Shown here piece after piece: positions 1 to 9,220 of a stretch of 64,000 nt of DNA. The DNA is taken from positions 1 through 64,000 of the forward strand of contig CAMDBX010000012.1 in the NCBI GenBank assembly GCA_945889445.1, in the 5' to 3' direction. The notes beneath the pieces were generated by a model. That model ran no database searches. It was not told where the DNA came from and worked only from the letters and a program-made list of their open reading frames with translations. Both the position numbers and the translations under genes were made by a program. Every line of letters begins with the position of its first letter. Position 1 is the stretch's first letter. This DNA comes from Rhizobium sp. Q54 (GTDB lineage Bacteria > Pseudomonadota > Alphaproteobacteria > Rhizobiales > Aestuariivirgaceae).

Positions 1-1061
1 GCGCGCTTGCGCGGCTTCTTCCGCGCCGTTTGCAGGAAGGCATAGACGGTGCCCGGCCATGACGGCGCGGCATCGGCTTCGGGCCAGGCCTGGCGGTACT
101 CGCTGGGCTTCTTGCCGAAGGCCTGCAGGAAGCTCTGCGAGAAATAGGACATCGAGTTGAAGCCGCAGGCAGCAGAAACCTCGCGGATCGACATGCGGGT
201 GGAGCTCAGCAGCACGCGCGCATACTGAAGCCTGAGCAGCTTCGAATACTGCACGATGGTGCAGCCGATGTCGCGCTTGAACAGCCGCTCGAGCTTCCGC
301 TGCGAAACGCCAAGCTCACGGCAGACCCGCGGCACCGGCGTCGGGTCCTCGATGCGGCCTTCAAGCAGCGTCATGGCGGCGCGCACGTCCTGGTGGACGT
401 CGTCATGCTTGCCGCCTGTTGCATGGCGCTGCAGCGATTCGGGTGGCCGGCGCGGGTGGTGCATCACCTGGTTGGCGATCTCGGCGGCAAGCTGGTCGCC
501 GTTTGTGCTCCCCACGATGTGCAGCATCAGATCAAGGCCCGCGGTGCCGCCGGCACAGGTCATCACCGGCTTGTCGACCGAATAGAGCTGCTCGACCACA
601 TCGAGGTCCGGATAGGCTTCGGCCAAACCCGCCATCATCGACCAGTGGGTCGTCACCTTCTGGTCGGTCACGAGGCCAGCCTTGGCGAAGGCATAGATGC
701 CGAGTTCGACGGCGACCATCTGCACCTGGGCGCGCGCGTTCCTGCGCAGCCAGCGGAACAGCCGCTGGTCGTTGAGGTGTTCGGCACCCCAGCTGCCGCA
801 CACCGCGATGATATCGGGCTTCGGCAACCCCTCCTCATCGACATTGCGGCAGGCAACCATGAGGCCGTTGCTCGCGGGAACCTGGCCCGCCGCGGTGGCC
901 CGGAAGTCCCATTCATAAAGTTTGTGCGGTGCAAGATAATTGGCGATGCGCATCGGCTCCATGAGCATGGTGAGCGTCATCATGTTGAAGCGCGGGATCA
1001 GCACGAAGCTCACGCGGGTTACCTCACCCGTCGCCGCACCCGCTTCAGCCGCTTCCGCCAT
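1..1061 (-). CDS. GlxA-family AraC-type transcriptional regulator (3' end outside window)
   Basis: Reading the minus strand from the ATG at 1059-1061 gives a continuous frame that runs off the left edge. The N-terminal half is a DJ-1/PfpI-like sensor domain (SFVLIPRFNMMTLTMLMEPM, then a CGSWGAEHLND segment and a TCAGGTAGLD segment). The C-terminal half is an AraC-type double helix-turn-helix (VCRELGVSQRKLERLF, then VSAACGFNSMSYFSQSF). This layout is that of CdhR/GbdR-like activators of carnitine and glycine betaine catabolism. It diverges from the BKACE operon across about 110 bp, so control of that operon is likely. The family is certain; the inducer is inferred from context. Only a few C-terminal residues seem to be missing. 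Confidence 0.85.
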   Translation of the reverse strand, partial: MAEAAEAGAATGEVTRVSFVLIPRFNMMTLTMLMEPMRIANYLAPHKLYEWDFRATAAGQVPASNGLMVACRNVDEEGLPKPDIIAVCGSWGAEHLNDQRLFRWLRRNARAQVQMVAVELGIYAFAKAGLVTDQKVTTHWSMMAGLAEAYPDLDVVEQLYSVDKPVMTCAGGTAGLDLMLHIVGSTNGDQLAAEIANQVMHHPRRPPESLQRHATGGKHDDVHQDVRAAMTLLEGRIEDPTPVPRVCRELGVSQRKLERLFKRDIGCTIVQYSKLLRLQYARVLLSSTRMSIREVSAACGFNSMSYFSQSFLQAFGKKPSEYRQAWPEADAAPSWPGTVYAFLQTARKKPRKR

Positions 1062-1171
1062 GATTTCGTGACCGACGAAAAAAAAGCATTGATGGCGAAA
1101 ATTCTATAACGCTGAACGGTGTTCGGGCAAATGATTTCAGCCATAAACAGAAAATGCCGGGGAGAGACAGC

Positions 1172-2059
1172 GTGAACTTCGAAGTCATTGTGACATGTGC
1201 CGTCACCGGGGCTGGTGACACGGTGGGCAAGCACCCGGGCGTTCCCGTGACGCCGGAGCAGATTGCCCAGGCTGCCATCGACGCCGCCAAGGCCGGCGCC
1301 ACCGCCGCCCACCTCCACGTCCGCGACCCGGCCACCGGCAAGGGCTCGCGCGACCCGGAACTGTTTAAGCGCGCTGTCGACATCGTCCGCTCCAGCGGCA
1401 CCGATGTCGTCATCAACCTCACCGCCGGCATGGGCGGCGACTGGATGATCAGCGAGTCCGACCCGTGCAAGCCGGGTCCCGGCACCGACATGATCGGGCA
1501 CGAGGAGCGTTTGCGCCATGTCGAGATGCTGCGCCCGGAAATCTGCAGCCTCGACTGCGGCTCGATGAATTTCGGCGACGGCAATTATGTCTACATGTCC
1601 ACCCCGCCCTATCTCCGCCGCATGGCGGCGCTGGTGAAGGAATGGGGTGTCAAGCCGGAACTCGAGGTGTTCGATCTCGGCCACATCCGCCTGGCGAAGC
1701 AACTGATCGCCGAAGGGCTGATCGAAGACCCGCCGATGTTCCAGATCTGCCTTGGCATTCCGTGGGGGGCCGACCAGTCGGTCGACAACATGAAGGCGAT
1801 GAAGGACCAATTGCCCGCCAACGCGACCTGGGCCAGCTTCGGCATCTCGCGCATGCAGATGCCGATGGCCGCCGCGGCGGTGGCCATGGGCGGTAACGTG
1901 CGCGTGGGCCTCGAGGACAATCTCTATCTCGACCGCGGCGTGCTGGCCAGCAATGCCCAGCTCGTCGAGCGCGTCGTCGGCATCGTCGAGCGCATGGGTG
2001 CCAGGGTGCTGACGCCGGCCGAGGCGCGCAAGAAGCTCGGGCTCAAGAAACAGGCATGA
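1172..2059 (+). CDS. Beta-keto acid cleavage enzyme (BKACE), possibly dehydrocarnitine-cleaving
   Basis: BKACE family (formerly DUF849) enzymes are metal-dependent TIM-barrel proteins that condense a beta-keto acid with acetyl-CoA to give acetoacetate and a new CoA ester. The product of about 295 residues begins [15 protein letters not shown] and carries the metal-binding HLHVRDP motif (His47, His49) and a [10 protein letters not shown] motif near the C-terminus. I chose the GTG at 1172 because GGGGAGAG lies just upstream; the in-frame ATG at 1154 would put that Shine-Dalgarno inside the gene. It is the first gene of a long operon with an ABC importer and CoA-ester enzymes and diverges from a CdhR-like regulator. 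By established family knowledge this neighbourhood suits 3-dehydrocarnitine, but no carnitine dehydrogenase is in the window. Confidence 0.85.
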   Translation: MNFEVIVTCAVTGAGDTVGKHPGVPVTPEQIAQAAIDAAKAGATAAHLHVRDPATGKGSRDPELFKRAVDIVRSSGTDVVINLTAGMGGDWMISESDPCKPGPGTDMIGHEERLRHVEMLRPEICSLDCGSMNFGDGNYVYMSTPPYLRRMAALVKEWGVKPELEVFDLGHIRLAKQLIAEGLIEDPPMFQICLGIPWGADQSVDNMKAMKDQLPANATWASFGISRMQMPMAAAAVAMGGNVRVGLEDNLYLDRGVLASNAQLVERVVGIVERMGARVLTPAEARKKLGLKKQA

Positions 2060-3090
2060 AAGCAGGTCCCTCCGGCATCGGTGTCGTCTTCCAGAACGTC
2101 ACCAAGCAGTATGGAAAGATGACGGCCGTCGACGGCGTGTCGCTCGACATCCGCGCCGGCGAGTTCCTGACACTGCTGGGGCCATCGGGCTCCGGCAAGA
2201 CCACGCTGCTGATGATGCTGGCCGGATTCCAGGACATCACGGCGGGCGACATCCTCGTCGGCGGCAGTTCGATTGCCACGACACCGCCCGAGAAGCGCAA
2301 TTTCGGCATGGTGTTCCAGGGCTATGCGCTGTTCCCGCACATGAGTGTCGCCAAGAACATCTCCTATCCGCTGGAAATCCGCCGCAAGCCGCAGGCCGAG
2401 ATCGACGTCCGCGTCAACGAGATGCTGGACCTCGTGCAATTGAAAGGCTTCGCCGACCGTTATCCCCACCAGCTCTCGGGCGGCCAGCAGCAGCGTGTGG
2501 CACTGGCCCGCGCGCTCAGCTTCTCACCGCGCGTGCTGCTCCTCGACGAGCCGCTGGGCGCACTCGATCGCAAGCTCCGCTCTGACGTGCAGGAGCAGCT
2601 GAAGGACATCCACAACCGGGTCGGCACCACCTTCATATATGTGACGCACGACCAGGAAGAAGCCCTCACCATGTCCGACCGGATCGTGATCATGAACCGC
2701 GGCAAGGTGGTGCAGGTCGGCAACCCGGTCGAACTCTATGAGAGGCCGCGCACCGCTTTTGCGGCGAGTTTCCTCGGCAAGAGCAACTTCATCCATCGCG
2801 ACGGCCGCACCTTCACGCTGCGGCCGGAGAAGATCGACGTTTTCCCCGCGGGCACCGGGCATGGCCAGAACAGGCTGACCGGCACGGTGCGCGGCATCAC
2901 CTACATGGGGGCAACCCTCAAGCTGCTGGTCGAGGTTCCGGGCCACCCGATCATCGAGGTTCACGTCCCCGCGTGGCGCAATACGGGGCAGTATTCCGAC
3001 TCACAAGCCGTCGATCTCTGCTGGAGCGATGACGCTCAGGTCGTGGTCGAGGGCGGTGACGGCGAAGAAGCGGGCGCAAGATCCGCATGA
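2056..3090 (+). CDS. ABC transporter ATP-binding protein, PotA-type
   Basis: This is the ATPase of a polyamine/opine/betaine-type ABC importer. All nucleotide-binding motifs are present: Walker [10 protein letters not shown] (residues 42-50), Q-loop Gln88, signature LSGGQQ (140-145), Walker B LLLDEP (161-166) and switch His198 in THDQEEA. A C-terminal TOBE-like region holds the LRPEKIDV motif. The 344-residue length is normal for PotA. The start overlaps the BKACE stop by four bases (ATGA), which indicates translational coupling. The binding protein and two permeases follow on the same strand, so the import system is complete. The substrate is unknown; a carnitine-like cation is inferred from the neighbours. 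Confidence 0.92.
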   Translation: MKAGPSGIGVVFQNVTKQYGKMTAVDGVSLDIRAGEFLTLLGPSGSGKTTLLMMLAGFQDITAGDILVGGSSIATTPPEKRNFGMVFQGYALFPHMSVAKNISYPLEIRRKPQAEIDVRVNEMLDLVQLKGFADRYPHQLSGGQQQRVALARALSFSPRVLLLDEPLGALDRKLRSDVQEQLKDIHNRVGTTFIYVTHDQEEALTMSDRIVIMNRGKVVQVGNPVELYERPRTAFAASFLGKSNFIHRDGRTFTLRPEKIDVFPAGTGHGQNRLTGTVRGITYMGATLKLLVEVPGHPIIEVHVPAWRNTGQYSDSQAVDLCWSDDAQVVVEGGDGEEAGARSA

Positions 3091-3154
3091 GACCGGGCGC
3101 AGTGCCCGCAACAACGAACGCGGCGAAGGCCGCAGCAAAATGGAGGAAGTGACC

Positions 3155-4264
3155 ATGAAAGACAAAGCTTTCCTGAATGACCTCGCACGCGAGGGTGCGA
3201 TTGCCTTCAAGTCCGGCCGCCTTGACCGCCGCAGCTTCCTGATGCTGTGCGGGCTGGCGGGCGTGGCGACGCTTGCCGTGAAGGCGGGCGACGCGGAGGC
3301 CGCCGCCAACGAGATCGTCATGTGGAACTGGGGTGGTGAATCCGAGAAGTGCCACGGCGACGCCATCGGCAAGCCCTTCACCGCAGCAACCGGCCTGCCG
3401 CTGAAGTTCGACACCTCGGGCCCCCTTCAGGGCAAGATCAAGGAGATGGTGGACTCCGGCAAGGTGACCGCCGACGTCTGTGATGCCGACGGCTTCGACG
3501 CCATCGCGCTCGGCAAGTCGGGTCACCTCGAGGCCATCGACTACAACATCGTCAACAAGGCGCAGATCAAGGAAGGGTCTGCCTGGGAATTCGGCGTTGG
3601 CGTCATCTATTATGGCTACGCCTTCATGTATGACACCAAGGCCTTCGGGGACAATCCGCCCAAGGGCTGGGCCGATTTCTACGATACCGCCAAGTTCCCC
3701 GGAAAGCGTTCGCTCTACAAGTGGGCCAACGGCTCAATCGAGAGCGCGCTCGTTGCCGACGGTGTGCCGAAGGACAAGGTCTATCCTTGCGACGTGCCGC
3801 GCGCCATCGCCAAGATCAAGACCATCAAGGGTGACAGCCTGTATTGGGGTTCGGGTTCCGAGGCCCACGACATGATCGTAAACGGCGAAGTGGCCATGGG
3901 CATGATCTGGCAGAACCGCGGCAAGACCATCGAGGAGCGCACCAACGGCCGCTACAAGATGGTGATGAACGAGGCGATCGCCATGCCGGGCGCCTACATC
4001 GTGCCGCGCGGCAACCCGGCCGGCCGCGACAACGTCATGAAGTTCATCCAGCAGGCGCTGCAGGTCGACTCGCAGCTCATGATTCTCGATTGCCTCGGCA
4101 TGACGCCGTCCAACCCGGAAGCATTTGCCAAGATTCCGGAAGCGATGCAGCCCTATGCTATCAACTCGGCGCAGAACATCGACAAGGTGATCTTCAACGA
4201 TCCGGTGTGGTGGGCCGACAACGGCGGCGACGCCGTGAACGCCTTCCTCGAAGCCATCGGCTGA
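3155..4264 (+). CDS. ABC transporter periplasmic substrate-binding protein, PotD-like
   Basis: This is the extracytoplasmic binding protein of the preceding ATPase. The N-terminus carries a twin-arginine-like export signal (DRRSFLMLCGLAG) ending near GDAEA, so export through Tat is probable. The mature part starts EIVMWNWGG, the typical first strand of the spermidine/putrescine-binding protein family. I chose the ATG at 3155 because GGAGG lies eight bases upstream; the frame is open back to 3029 without such support. It follows the ATPase after about 65 bp and is separated from the permeases by a strong hairpin at 4279-4307. The polyamine-contacting residues of PotD/PotF are not clearly preserved, so the ligand may be a different cation. 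Confidence 0.9.
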   Translation: MKDKAFLNDLAREGAIAFKSGRLDRRSFLMLCGLAGVATLAVKAGDAEAAANEIVMWNWGGESEKCHGDAIGKPFTAATGLPLKFDTSGPLQGKIKEMVDSGKVTADVCDADGFDAIALGKSGHLEAIDYNIVNKAQIKEGSAWEFGVGVIYYGYAFMYDTKAFGDNPPKGWADFYDTAKFPGKRSLYKWANGSIESALVADGVPKDKVYPCDVPRAIAKIKTIKGDSLYWGSGSEAHDMIVNGEVAMGMIWQNRGKTIEERTNGRYKMVMNEAIAMPGAYIVPRGNPAGRDNVMKFIQQALQVDSQLMILDCLGMTPSNPEAFAKIPEAMQPYAINSAQNIDKVIFNDPVWWADNGGDAVNAFLEAIG

Positions 4265-4278
4265 TCAACGAAAGTGCA

Positions 4279-4307
4279 GCACGCGCCCCTGGCTAGGGGG
4301 CGCGTGC
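4279..4307 (+). promoter_or_regulatory. GC-rich mRNA hairpin between binding-protein and permease genes
   Basis: An 11-bp perfect stem (GCACGCGCCCC pairing with GGGGCGCGTGC) closes a seven-base loop. It lies 14 bases after the binding-protein stop and 10 bases before the permease start. There is no T-run after it, so full termination is unlikely. By analogy with other ABC operons it may protect the upstream mRNA so that more binding protein than permease is made; that role is inferred. Confidence 0.6.
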
Positions 4308-4317
4308 GCTCAACGCC

Positions 4318-5166
4318 ATGGCAACACGCACCTCACGATTCAATCCCTACTGGCTGCTGGTGGCACCTGCCGTGCTGCTGGTACTGGCGCTGTACGTGGC
4401 GCCGATCGTGAACGTGCTGCTGCTGAGCGTGACCGACCCGAAGCCCGGCCTCGGCAACTATGCCAAGATCTTCGAAAGCGACACGGTGGCCAACCTGATC
4501 TGGCGCACCATCCGGCTCTGCCTTATCACCACGGTGGCCGCGGTGACGCTGGGCTATGTCGTGTCCTACGCCATGCTTCACGCCCTTTCCGGCGTGCGGC
4601 GACGCATGATGTCGATCCTGCTCATCTCCTTCTGGATCTCGGTACTCGTGCGCTCCTTCGCCTGGCTCATGCTGCTTGGCCACAACGGCCTCGTGAACGG
4701 CGCGCTCCTGAGTCTGGGCATTATTTCAGAGCCTCTTCCACTGATGCGCAACGAGCTCGGCGTGCTCATCGGCATGACCGAATACATGATCCCCTATGCC
4801 ATCCTGCCGCTGCTCGCCAACATGCAGGGCATTGACCCGCGGGTGACCAGCGCCTCGCGCAGCCTCGGCGCCAGCAGCGCCCAGACCTTCTTCCGCGTCT
4901 TCCTGCCGCTGACGAAGCCCGGAATCATCGCCGCATCGCTTCTCGTGTTCATCAGTTCGCTCGGCTTCTATGTGACGCCCGCCATCCTCGGCGGCGGCAA
5001 GGTGCAGATGATTGCCGAATACATTTCCGTTCAGCTGCTGGTCACCGTGCGCTGGGGTGTGGCCGCCATGCTGGCCACGCTGATGATCGCCAGCGTGCTG
5101 GCCCTGATGTATGTGCTGAACCGCTTCATGAAGCTGTCGGTGGTGTTCGGCGGGGTGGCGCGATGA
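4318..5166 (+). CDS. ABC transporter permease, PotB-like
   Basis: This is an inner-membrane permease of 282 residues, usual for PotB/PotH. It shows about six hydrophobic segments, the first near residues 12-35. The cytoplasmic EAA-type coupling loop reads ASRSLGASSAQTFFRVFLPL, the signature by which such permeases touch the ATPase. It overlaps the next permease by four bases (5163-5166), so the pair are co-translated. It belongs to the importer started by the ATPase at 2056. Confidence 0.92.
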   Translation: MATRTSRFNPYWLLVAPAVLLVLALYVAPIVNVLLLSVTDPKPGLGNYAKIFESDTVANLIWRTIRLCLITTVAAVTLGYVVSYAMLHALSGVRRRMMSILLISFWISVLVRSFAWLMLLGHNGLVNGALLSLGIISEPLPLMRNELGVLIGMTEYMIPYAILPLLANMQGIDPRVTSASRSLGASSAQTFFRVFLPLTKPGIIAASLLVFISSLGFYVTPAILGGGKVQMIAEYISVQLLVTVRWGVAAMLATLMIASVLALMYVLNRFMKLSVVFGGVAR

Positions 5167-5957
5167 AACCCTCGCTCGGCGGCCGCATCAACCACATCGC
5201 GGCATGGATGATCCTGGCGATCCTGATCGTTCCCTCGCTGGTTTCCTTCCCGGTGTCGATCACTGCCAAGACCTATCTGTCGCTGCCTTGGGAAGGCGTG
5301 TCGCTGCAGCATTTCCGGAACCTGCTGACCAGCCCCGAGTGGATTTCAAGCTTCGGGCAGAGCCTGCTGATCGCCATTGCGGCATCAGCCCTCGCCACCC
5401 TTCTCGGCACGCTGGCGGCGATCGGCCTGTGGCGCCTCTCGGGCCGCTTCATCGAAACGATCCGCGCCTTTCTGCTGCTGCCGCTGATGGTGCCGCCGAT
5501 CATATCCGCCATGGCTTTCTATCGCTGGTGGGTGCCGCTCGGCCTGATCGACAGCTATCTCGGCATCATCCTTGCCCATGCCATTCTCGCCATTCCGATG
5601 GTGGTGATCACCGTGTCGGCGGCGCTGGCCAATTTCGACCTGAGGCTCGAGCAGGCCTCGCGCAGCCTTGGCGCCTCGCTGCCCACCACGCTGCGCCGGG
5701 TCATCCTGCCGGTCATCAGACCCGGCATTCTGGCCGGCGCGGTCTTTGCATTCATCCTCTCGTGGGACGAGATCGTCGTCACGCTGTTCATCTCCAAGTT
5801 CGACGTCTTCACCCTGCCGCGCCGGTTGTGGAATGGCATGCGCGAGAACACCGACCCGACGGTCGCCGCGGCGGCGGTCGTCCTGATCTGCACAACCCTC
5901 GTCTTCATCGTCGGCTTCGCGATCCTGTCGCGCAGGCGCGGCGAGGAAGCAGCCTGA
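5163..5957 (+). CDS. ABC transporter permease, PotC-like
   Basis: Second membrane component of the importer, 264 residues. It has a hydrophobic N-terminal helix (AWMILAILIVPSL), several further helices and the coupling loop QASRSLGASLPTTLRRVILP. The start overlaps the preceding stop as ATGA. An acyl-CoA dehydrogenase follows 18 bp later on the same strand, which ties import directly to CoA-ester catabolism. Confidence 0.92.
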   Translation: MKPSLGGRINHIAAWMILAILIVPSLVSFPVSITAKTYLSLPWEGVSLQHFRNLLTSPEWISSFGQSLLIAIAASALATLLGTLAAIGLWRLSGRFIETIRAFLLLPLMVPPIISAMAFYRWWVPLGLIDSYLGIILAHAILAIPMVVITVSAALANFDLRLEQASRSLGASLPTTLRRVILPVIRPGILAGAVFAFILSWDEIVVTLFISKFDVFTLPRRLWNGMRENTDPTVAAAAVVLICTTLVFIVGFAILSRRRGEEAA

Positions 5958-5975
5958 CCCTTTCGGAGAATCGCC

Positions 5976-7136
5976 ATGAGCCTCGTCAATTCCCACGAAA
6001 ACCGCCTGCTGCTGGAAACCGTGCAGGCCTTCATGAAGGCCGAGCTTCACCCACATGAGGACCTCGTCGACAGACTGGGCGAGGTTCCACTCGACCTCGG
6101 CCGGCAGATCGAAAAGCGTGCCCACGAGGCGGGCCTCTATGCCGCAAACCTGCCGGAAGAGGTGGGCGGGGGGGGCTTAAGCCTCGAGGCCAAGACCATC
6201 ATGGAGCGCGAGTTCGGCAAGACCAGCCATGCGCTGCACAGCTGGGTGGCGCGCCCCACCGAACTGCTGCTGGCCTGCGAAGGCGAGCAGCGCGAGCGCT
6301 ACCTCATCCCATGCGTGAAGGGCGAGAAGCGCGAGCTTTTCGCGCTGACGGAGCCTGAGGCGGGTTCGGACGTGATGGGCATGAAGTCCAATGCAAGGCC
6401 GGACGGCGAAGACTGGATCCTCAACGGCTCGAAGCATTTCATCTCCGGCCCGGTGCTGCCGGATTTCGCCATCGTCTTCGCGGCAACCGGCGTGGACGAA
6501 AGCCCGCGCGGGTCGCGCAAGCGCGTGACATCCTTCCTCGTCGACACCGGAACGCCCGGCTTCGACGTGCGCGACGGCACGCATTGTGTCAGCTATCGCG
6601 GCTACAAGACCTTTCAGCTCAGCTTCGACAATGTGCGGCTCAACAAGCGCCAGATCCTCGGCGAGGAAGGCCGCGGGCTGGAGCTGGCAGGCCAGTGGCT
6701 CACCTATGGCCGCATCTTCGTGGGCGCATCATGCTGCGGCAAGGCGGAGCGGCTGATGGGGCTAGCCACCGAATGGGCGGCAAGCCGCAAGCAGTTTGGC
6801 CAGGCCATCGGCAAGTTTCAGGGCACCGGCTTCAAGCTTGCCGACATGGCCACCGAACTGCGCGCCGCCGACCTTCTGGTGGAAGACGCCATCCGCCGCG
6901 CCAACGAAGGCATCCTCACCGACGCCGACATCTCGATGGTCAAGCTCTACTGCTCCGAGATGGTCAACCGCGTGGCTGACAACACGGTGCAGATCTATGG
7001 CGGCATGGGCCTCATGGAGGAGCTGCCCGTCCAACGCCTGTGGCGCGACGCGCGCCTCGAGCGCATCTGGGACGGCACCTCCGAGATCCAGCGCCACATC
7101 ATCTCGCGCGCCATCCTGCGGCCGCTGGGCGCATGA
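5976..7136 (+). CDS. Acyl-CoA dehydrogenase family protein (CaiA-like context)
   Basis: A 386-residue FAD-dependent acyl-CoA dehydrogenase with the family motifs TEPEAGSD (FAD/substrate loop), a C-terminal VQIYGGMGLMEE helix and GTSEIQRH. It probably introduces or removes a double bond in the CoA thioester made by the neighbouring synthetase or CoA-transferase. The residue just before GTSEIQ, the catalytic Glu in medium- and short-chain family members, is Asp366 here (IWDGTSE). Some members place the base elsewhere, so activity is not excluded. The gene overlaps the next one by ATGA. Crotonobetainyl- or gamma-butyrobetainyl-CoA is a plausible substrate from context only. Confidence 0.9.
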   Translation: MSLVNSHENRLLLETVQAFMKAELHPHEDLVDRLGEVPLDLGRQIEKRAHEAGLYAANLPEEVGGGGLSLEAKTIMEREFGKTSHALHSWVARPTELLLACEGEQRERYLIPCVKGEKRELFALTEPEAGSDVMGMKSNARPDGEDWILNGSKHFISGPVLPDFAIVFAATGVDESPRGSRKRVTSFLVDTGTPGFDVRDGTHCVSYRGYKTFQLSFDNVRLNKRQILGEEGRGLELAGQWLTYGRIFVGASCCGKAERLMGLATEWAASRKQFGQAIGKFQGTGFKLADMATELRAADLLVEDAIRRANEGILTDADISMVKLYCSEMVNRVADNTVQIYGGMGLMEELPVQRLWRDARLERIWDGTSEIQRHIISRAILRPLGA

Positions 7137-9220
7137 CCCCGAAGCGCCGCGCCAATCTCGAGCGGCTGCTGAAGCCCCGCCACGTTGCAGTGATCGGCGG
7201 GCGCGACGCGGAAACCGTCGCCGCCGAGTGCAAGCGCATCGGCTTTTCCGGCCCGTTCTGGCCGGTGAACCCGAAGCGCAGCCACATCGGCGGCCATCCC
7301 TGCTTCGCATCGATCGACGCGCTGCCGGAAGCACCTGACGCGGTGTTCCTCGCCATTCCCAAGGAAGCGGCCATCGAGGCGCTGCACAAGCTCAATGCCA
7401 TGGGGGCGGGTGGTGTTGTCTGCTACACGGCAGGCTTCGGCGAGACCGGTTCGGAAGGCGCTGATGACGAGGCGCGCCTCGTTGCTGCCGCCGGTGATCT
7501 CGCACTCGTCGGGCCCAATTGCTACGGCGTCATCAACTATGTGGACAAGGTCGCGCTGTGGCCCTTCACCCATGGCGGCTCGTGTCCTGGATATGGCGCG
7601 GCGATCATCACCCAGAGCGGCATGCTGTCCTCCGACTTCACCATGAGCCAGCGTGGTGCTCCCTTCGCCTTCATGGTTTCGGCTGGAAACCAGACGCTGC
7701 TCCGGCTCGAGGATTTCGTCGATGCTTTGGCGGACAGGCCGGAGGTGCGCGCCATCGGGCTGCACATCGAGGGGCTGAAGGATGTTCAGGCCTTCGAGCG
7801 CGCCGCGCTGAAAAGCCTGTCGCTCGGCAAGCCCATCGTGGCGCTGAAGACCGGCACGTCGCGGCTGGGCTCCAGCCTGACGGTGAGCCACACCGGCTCG
7901 CTCTCCGGCACCGAGGAGCTTTATGACGCGCTGTTCGACCGGCTCGGCATCATCCGCGTCAGCAGCCCCGCGCAGCTGCTTGAAACCACGAAATTCCTCT
8001 GCGTGGCGGGCGTGCCGAAGGGGCAACGCCTCGCCGGTCTCACCTGCTCCGGCGGCGGCGCGACCATGCTGGCTGACTATGCCGAGCGGTTCGGCCTCAC
8101 CTTCACATCACCAGATGCCGCAACAGCAGCCAGCCTGCGCAGCCTGTTGCCGCAGACTGCCACCGTCTCGAACCCGCTGGACTACACCACGCCGATCTGG
8201 GGCGTTCCGGAGAAGACGCGTCCCGTCTTCGACACGCTGTTCGCGCAGGGCCATGATGCGGCGGTGATCGTGCAGGACTATCCCGCCCCCGGCCTTGACG
8301 AGAGCAAGCCGTGGTACCGCAACGACACCCTCTCCTTCATCGCCGCCGCCAAGGCGAAGGGGCTTCCCGCCGCGGTGTGCAGCACGATCCCGGAGAACCT
8401 TGACGCGGAAACCCGCAGCTTTCTGGTTGCCGAGGGCGTTGCCCCCATGCAGGGCATCGAGGAGTGCATGACGGCCATCGCCGCCGCCGCATGGCACGGC
8501 GCGCGCCGTGCCGAGATCGCCGATGCGCGTCCCGCCCCGCTGATCGCGCCGCAGCCTGACGGCACGCCGCGACTGCTTGACGAGGCCAGCGCAAAACAGC
8601 GCCTCGCCGCGACAGGGATCGCCATTCCCCGCAACCGCGTCGGCGGCGGTGCGGATGCACCATTGCTGGCGCAGGAGCTGGGGTTTCCGGTCGCTCTCAA
8701 GATGGTCAGTGCGCATCTGCCGCACAAGACCGAGGCTGGCGCCGTTCGGCTCGGCCTCGAATCAACGGAAGCCGTTGCCGATGCGGTCAAGCGCATGAAG
8801 GCCGATGTGACAGCCTTCAACGCCAATGCCGTGACCGATCTCTTCCTCGTCGAGGCCATGGTGGCGGCCCCCGTTGCAGAACTGATGGTCAGCATCCGGC
8901 GCGACCCGCAGTTCGGGCTGGCGATGACGCTGGCGGCCGGCGGTGTGCTCGTCGAGTTGCTGGCGGATGCAACCACGATCCTGCTGCCCGCCACGCGCGC
9001 TGATCTCGCCCGTGCCCTGTCACGGCTGAAGATCAGCCGTCTTCTCGACGGCTATCGCGGCAAGCCCGCTGCCAGTCGCGCGGCCCTGCTCGACGCGCTC
9101 GAACGCCTCGCCGCCTTCGCGGGTGACGCGGCCAATGGCGTGTCCGAGATCGAGATCAACCCGCTGTTCGTGGGCGTCAGCGAGAGCTGCGCTGTCGATG
9201 TTCTGATGCAGGTCGGCTAG
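7133..9220 (+). CDS. NDP-forming acyl-CoA synthetase (ADP-forming type)
   Basis: About 695 residues joining an N-terminal CoA-binding domain (RHVAVIGGRDAE), a succinyl-CoA-ligase-like domain and a C-terminal ATP-grasp domain (about residues 480-695). The SHTGSLSGTEELYDALF motif contains the His that is phosphorylated in this family. The enzyme would activate an organic acid to its CoA ester while cleaving ATP to ADP and phosphate. I chose the ATG at 7133, which overlaps the dehydrogenase stop as ATGA; the frame is open to 7040 inside the upstream gene. Its stop codon overlaps that of the convergent aldehyde dehydrogenase. It closes the first operon and would supply substrate to the acyl-CoA dehydrogenase. 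Confidence 0.9.
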   Translation: MTPKRRANLERLLKPRHVAVIGGRDAETVAAECKRIGFSGPFWPVNPKRSHIGGHPCFASIDALPEAPDAVFLAIPKEAAIEALHKLNAMGAGGVVCYTAGFGETGSEGADDEARLVAAAGDLALVGPNCYGVINYVDKVALWPFTHGGSCPGYGAAIITQSGMLSSDFTMSQRGAPFAFMVSAGNQTLLRLEDFVDALADRPEVRAIGLHIEGLKDVQAFERAALKSLSLGKPIVALKTGTSRLGSSLTVSHTGSLSGTEELYDALFDRLGIIRVSSPAQLLETTKFLCVAGVPKGQRLAGLTCSGGGATMLADYAERFGLTFTSPDAATAASLRSLLPQTATVSNPLDYTTPIWGVPEKTRPVFDTLFAQGHDAAVIVQDYPAPGLDESKPWYRNDTLSFIAAAKAKGLPAAVCSTIPENLDAETRSFLVAEGVAPMQGIEECMTAIAAAAWHGARRAEIADARPAPLIAPQPDGTPRLLDEASAKQRLAATGIAIPRNRVGGGADAPLLAQELGFPVALKMVSAHLPHKTEAGAVRLGLESTEAVADAVKRMKADVTAFNANAVTDLFLVEAMVAAPVAELMVSIRRDPQFGLAMTLAAGGVLVELLADATTILLPATRADLARALSRLKISRLLDGYRGKPAASRAALLDALERLAAFAGDAANGVSEIEINPLFVGVSESCAVDVLMQVG

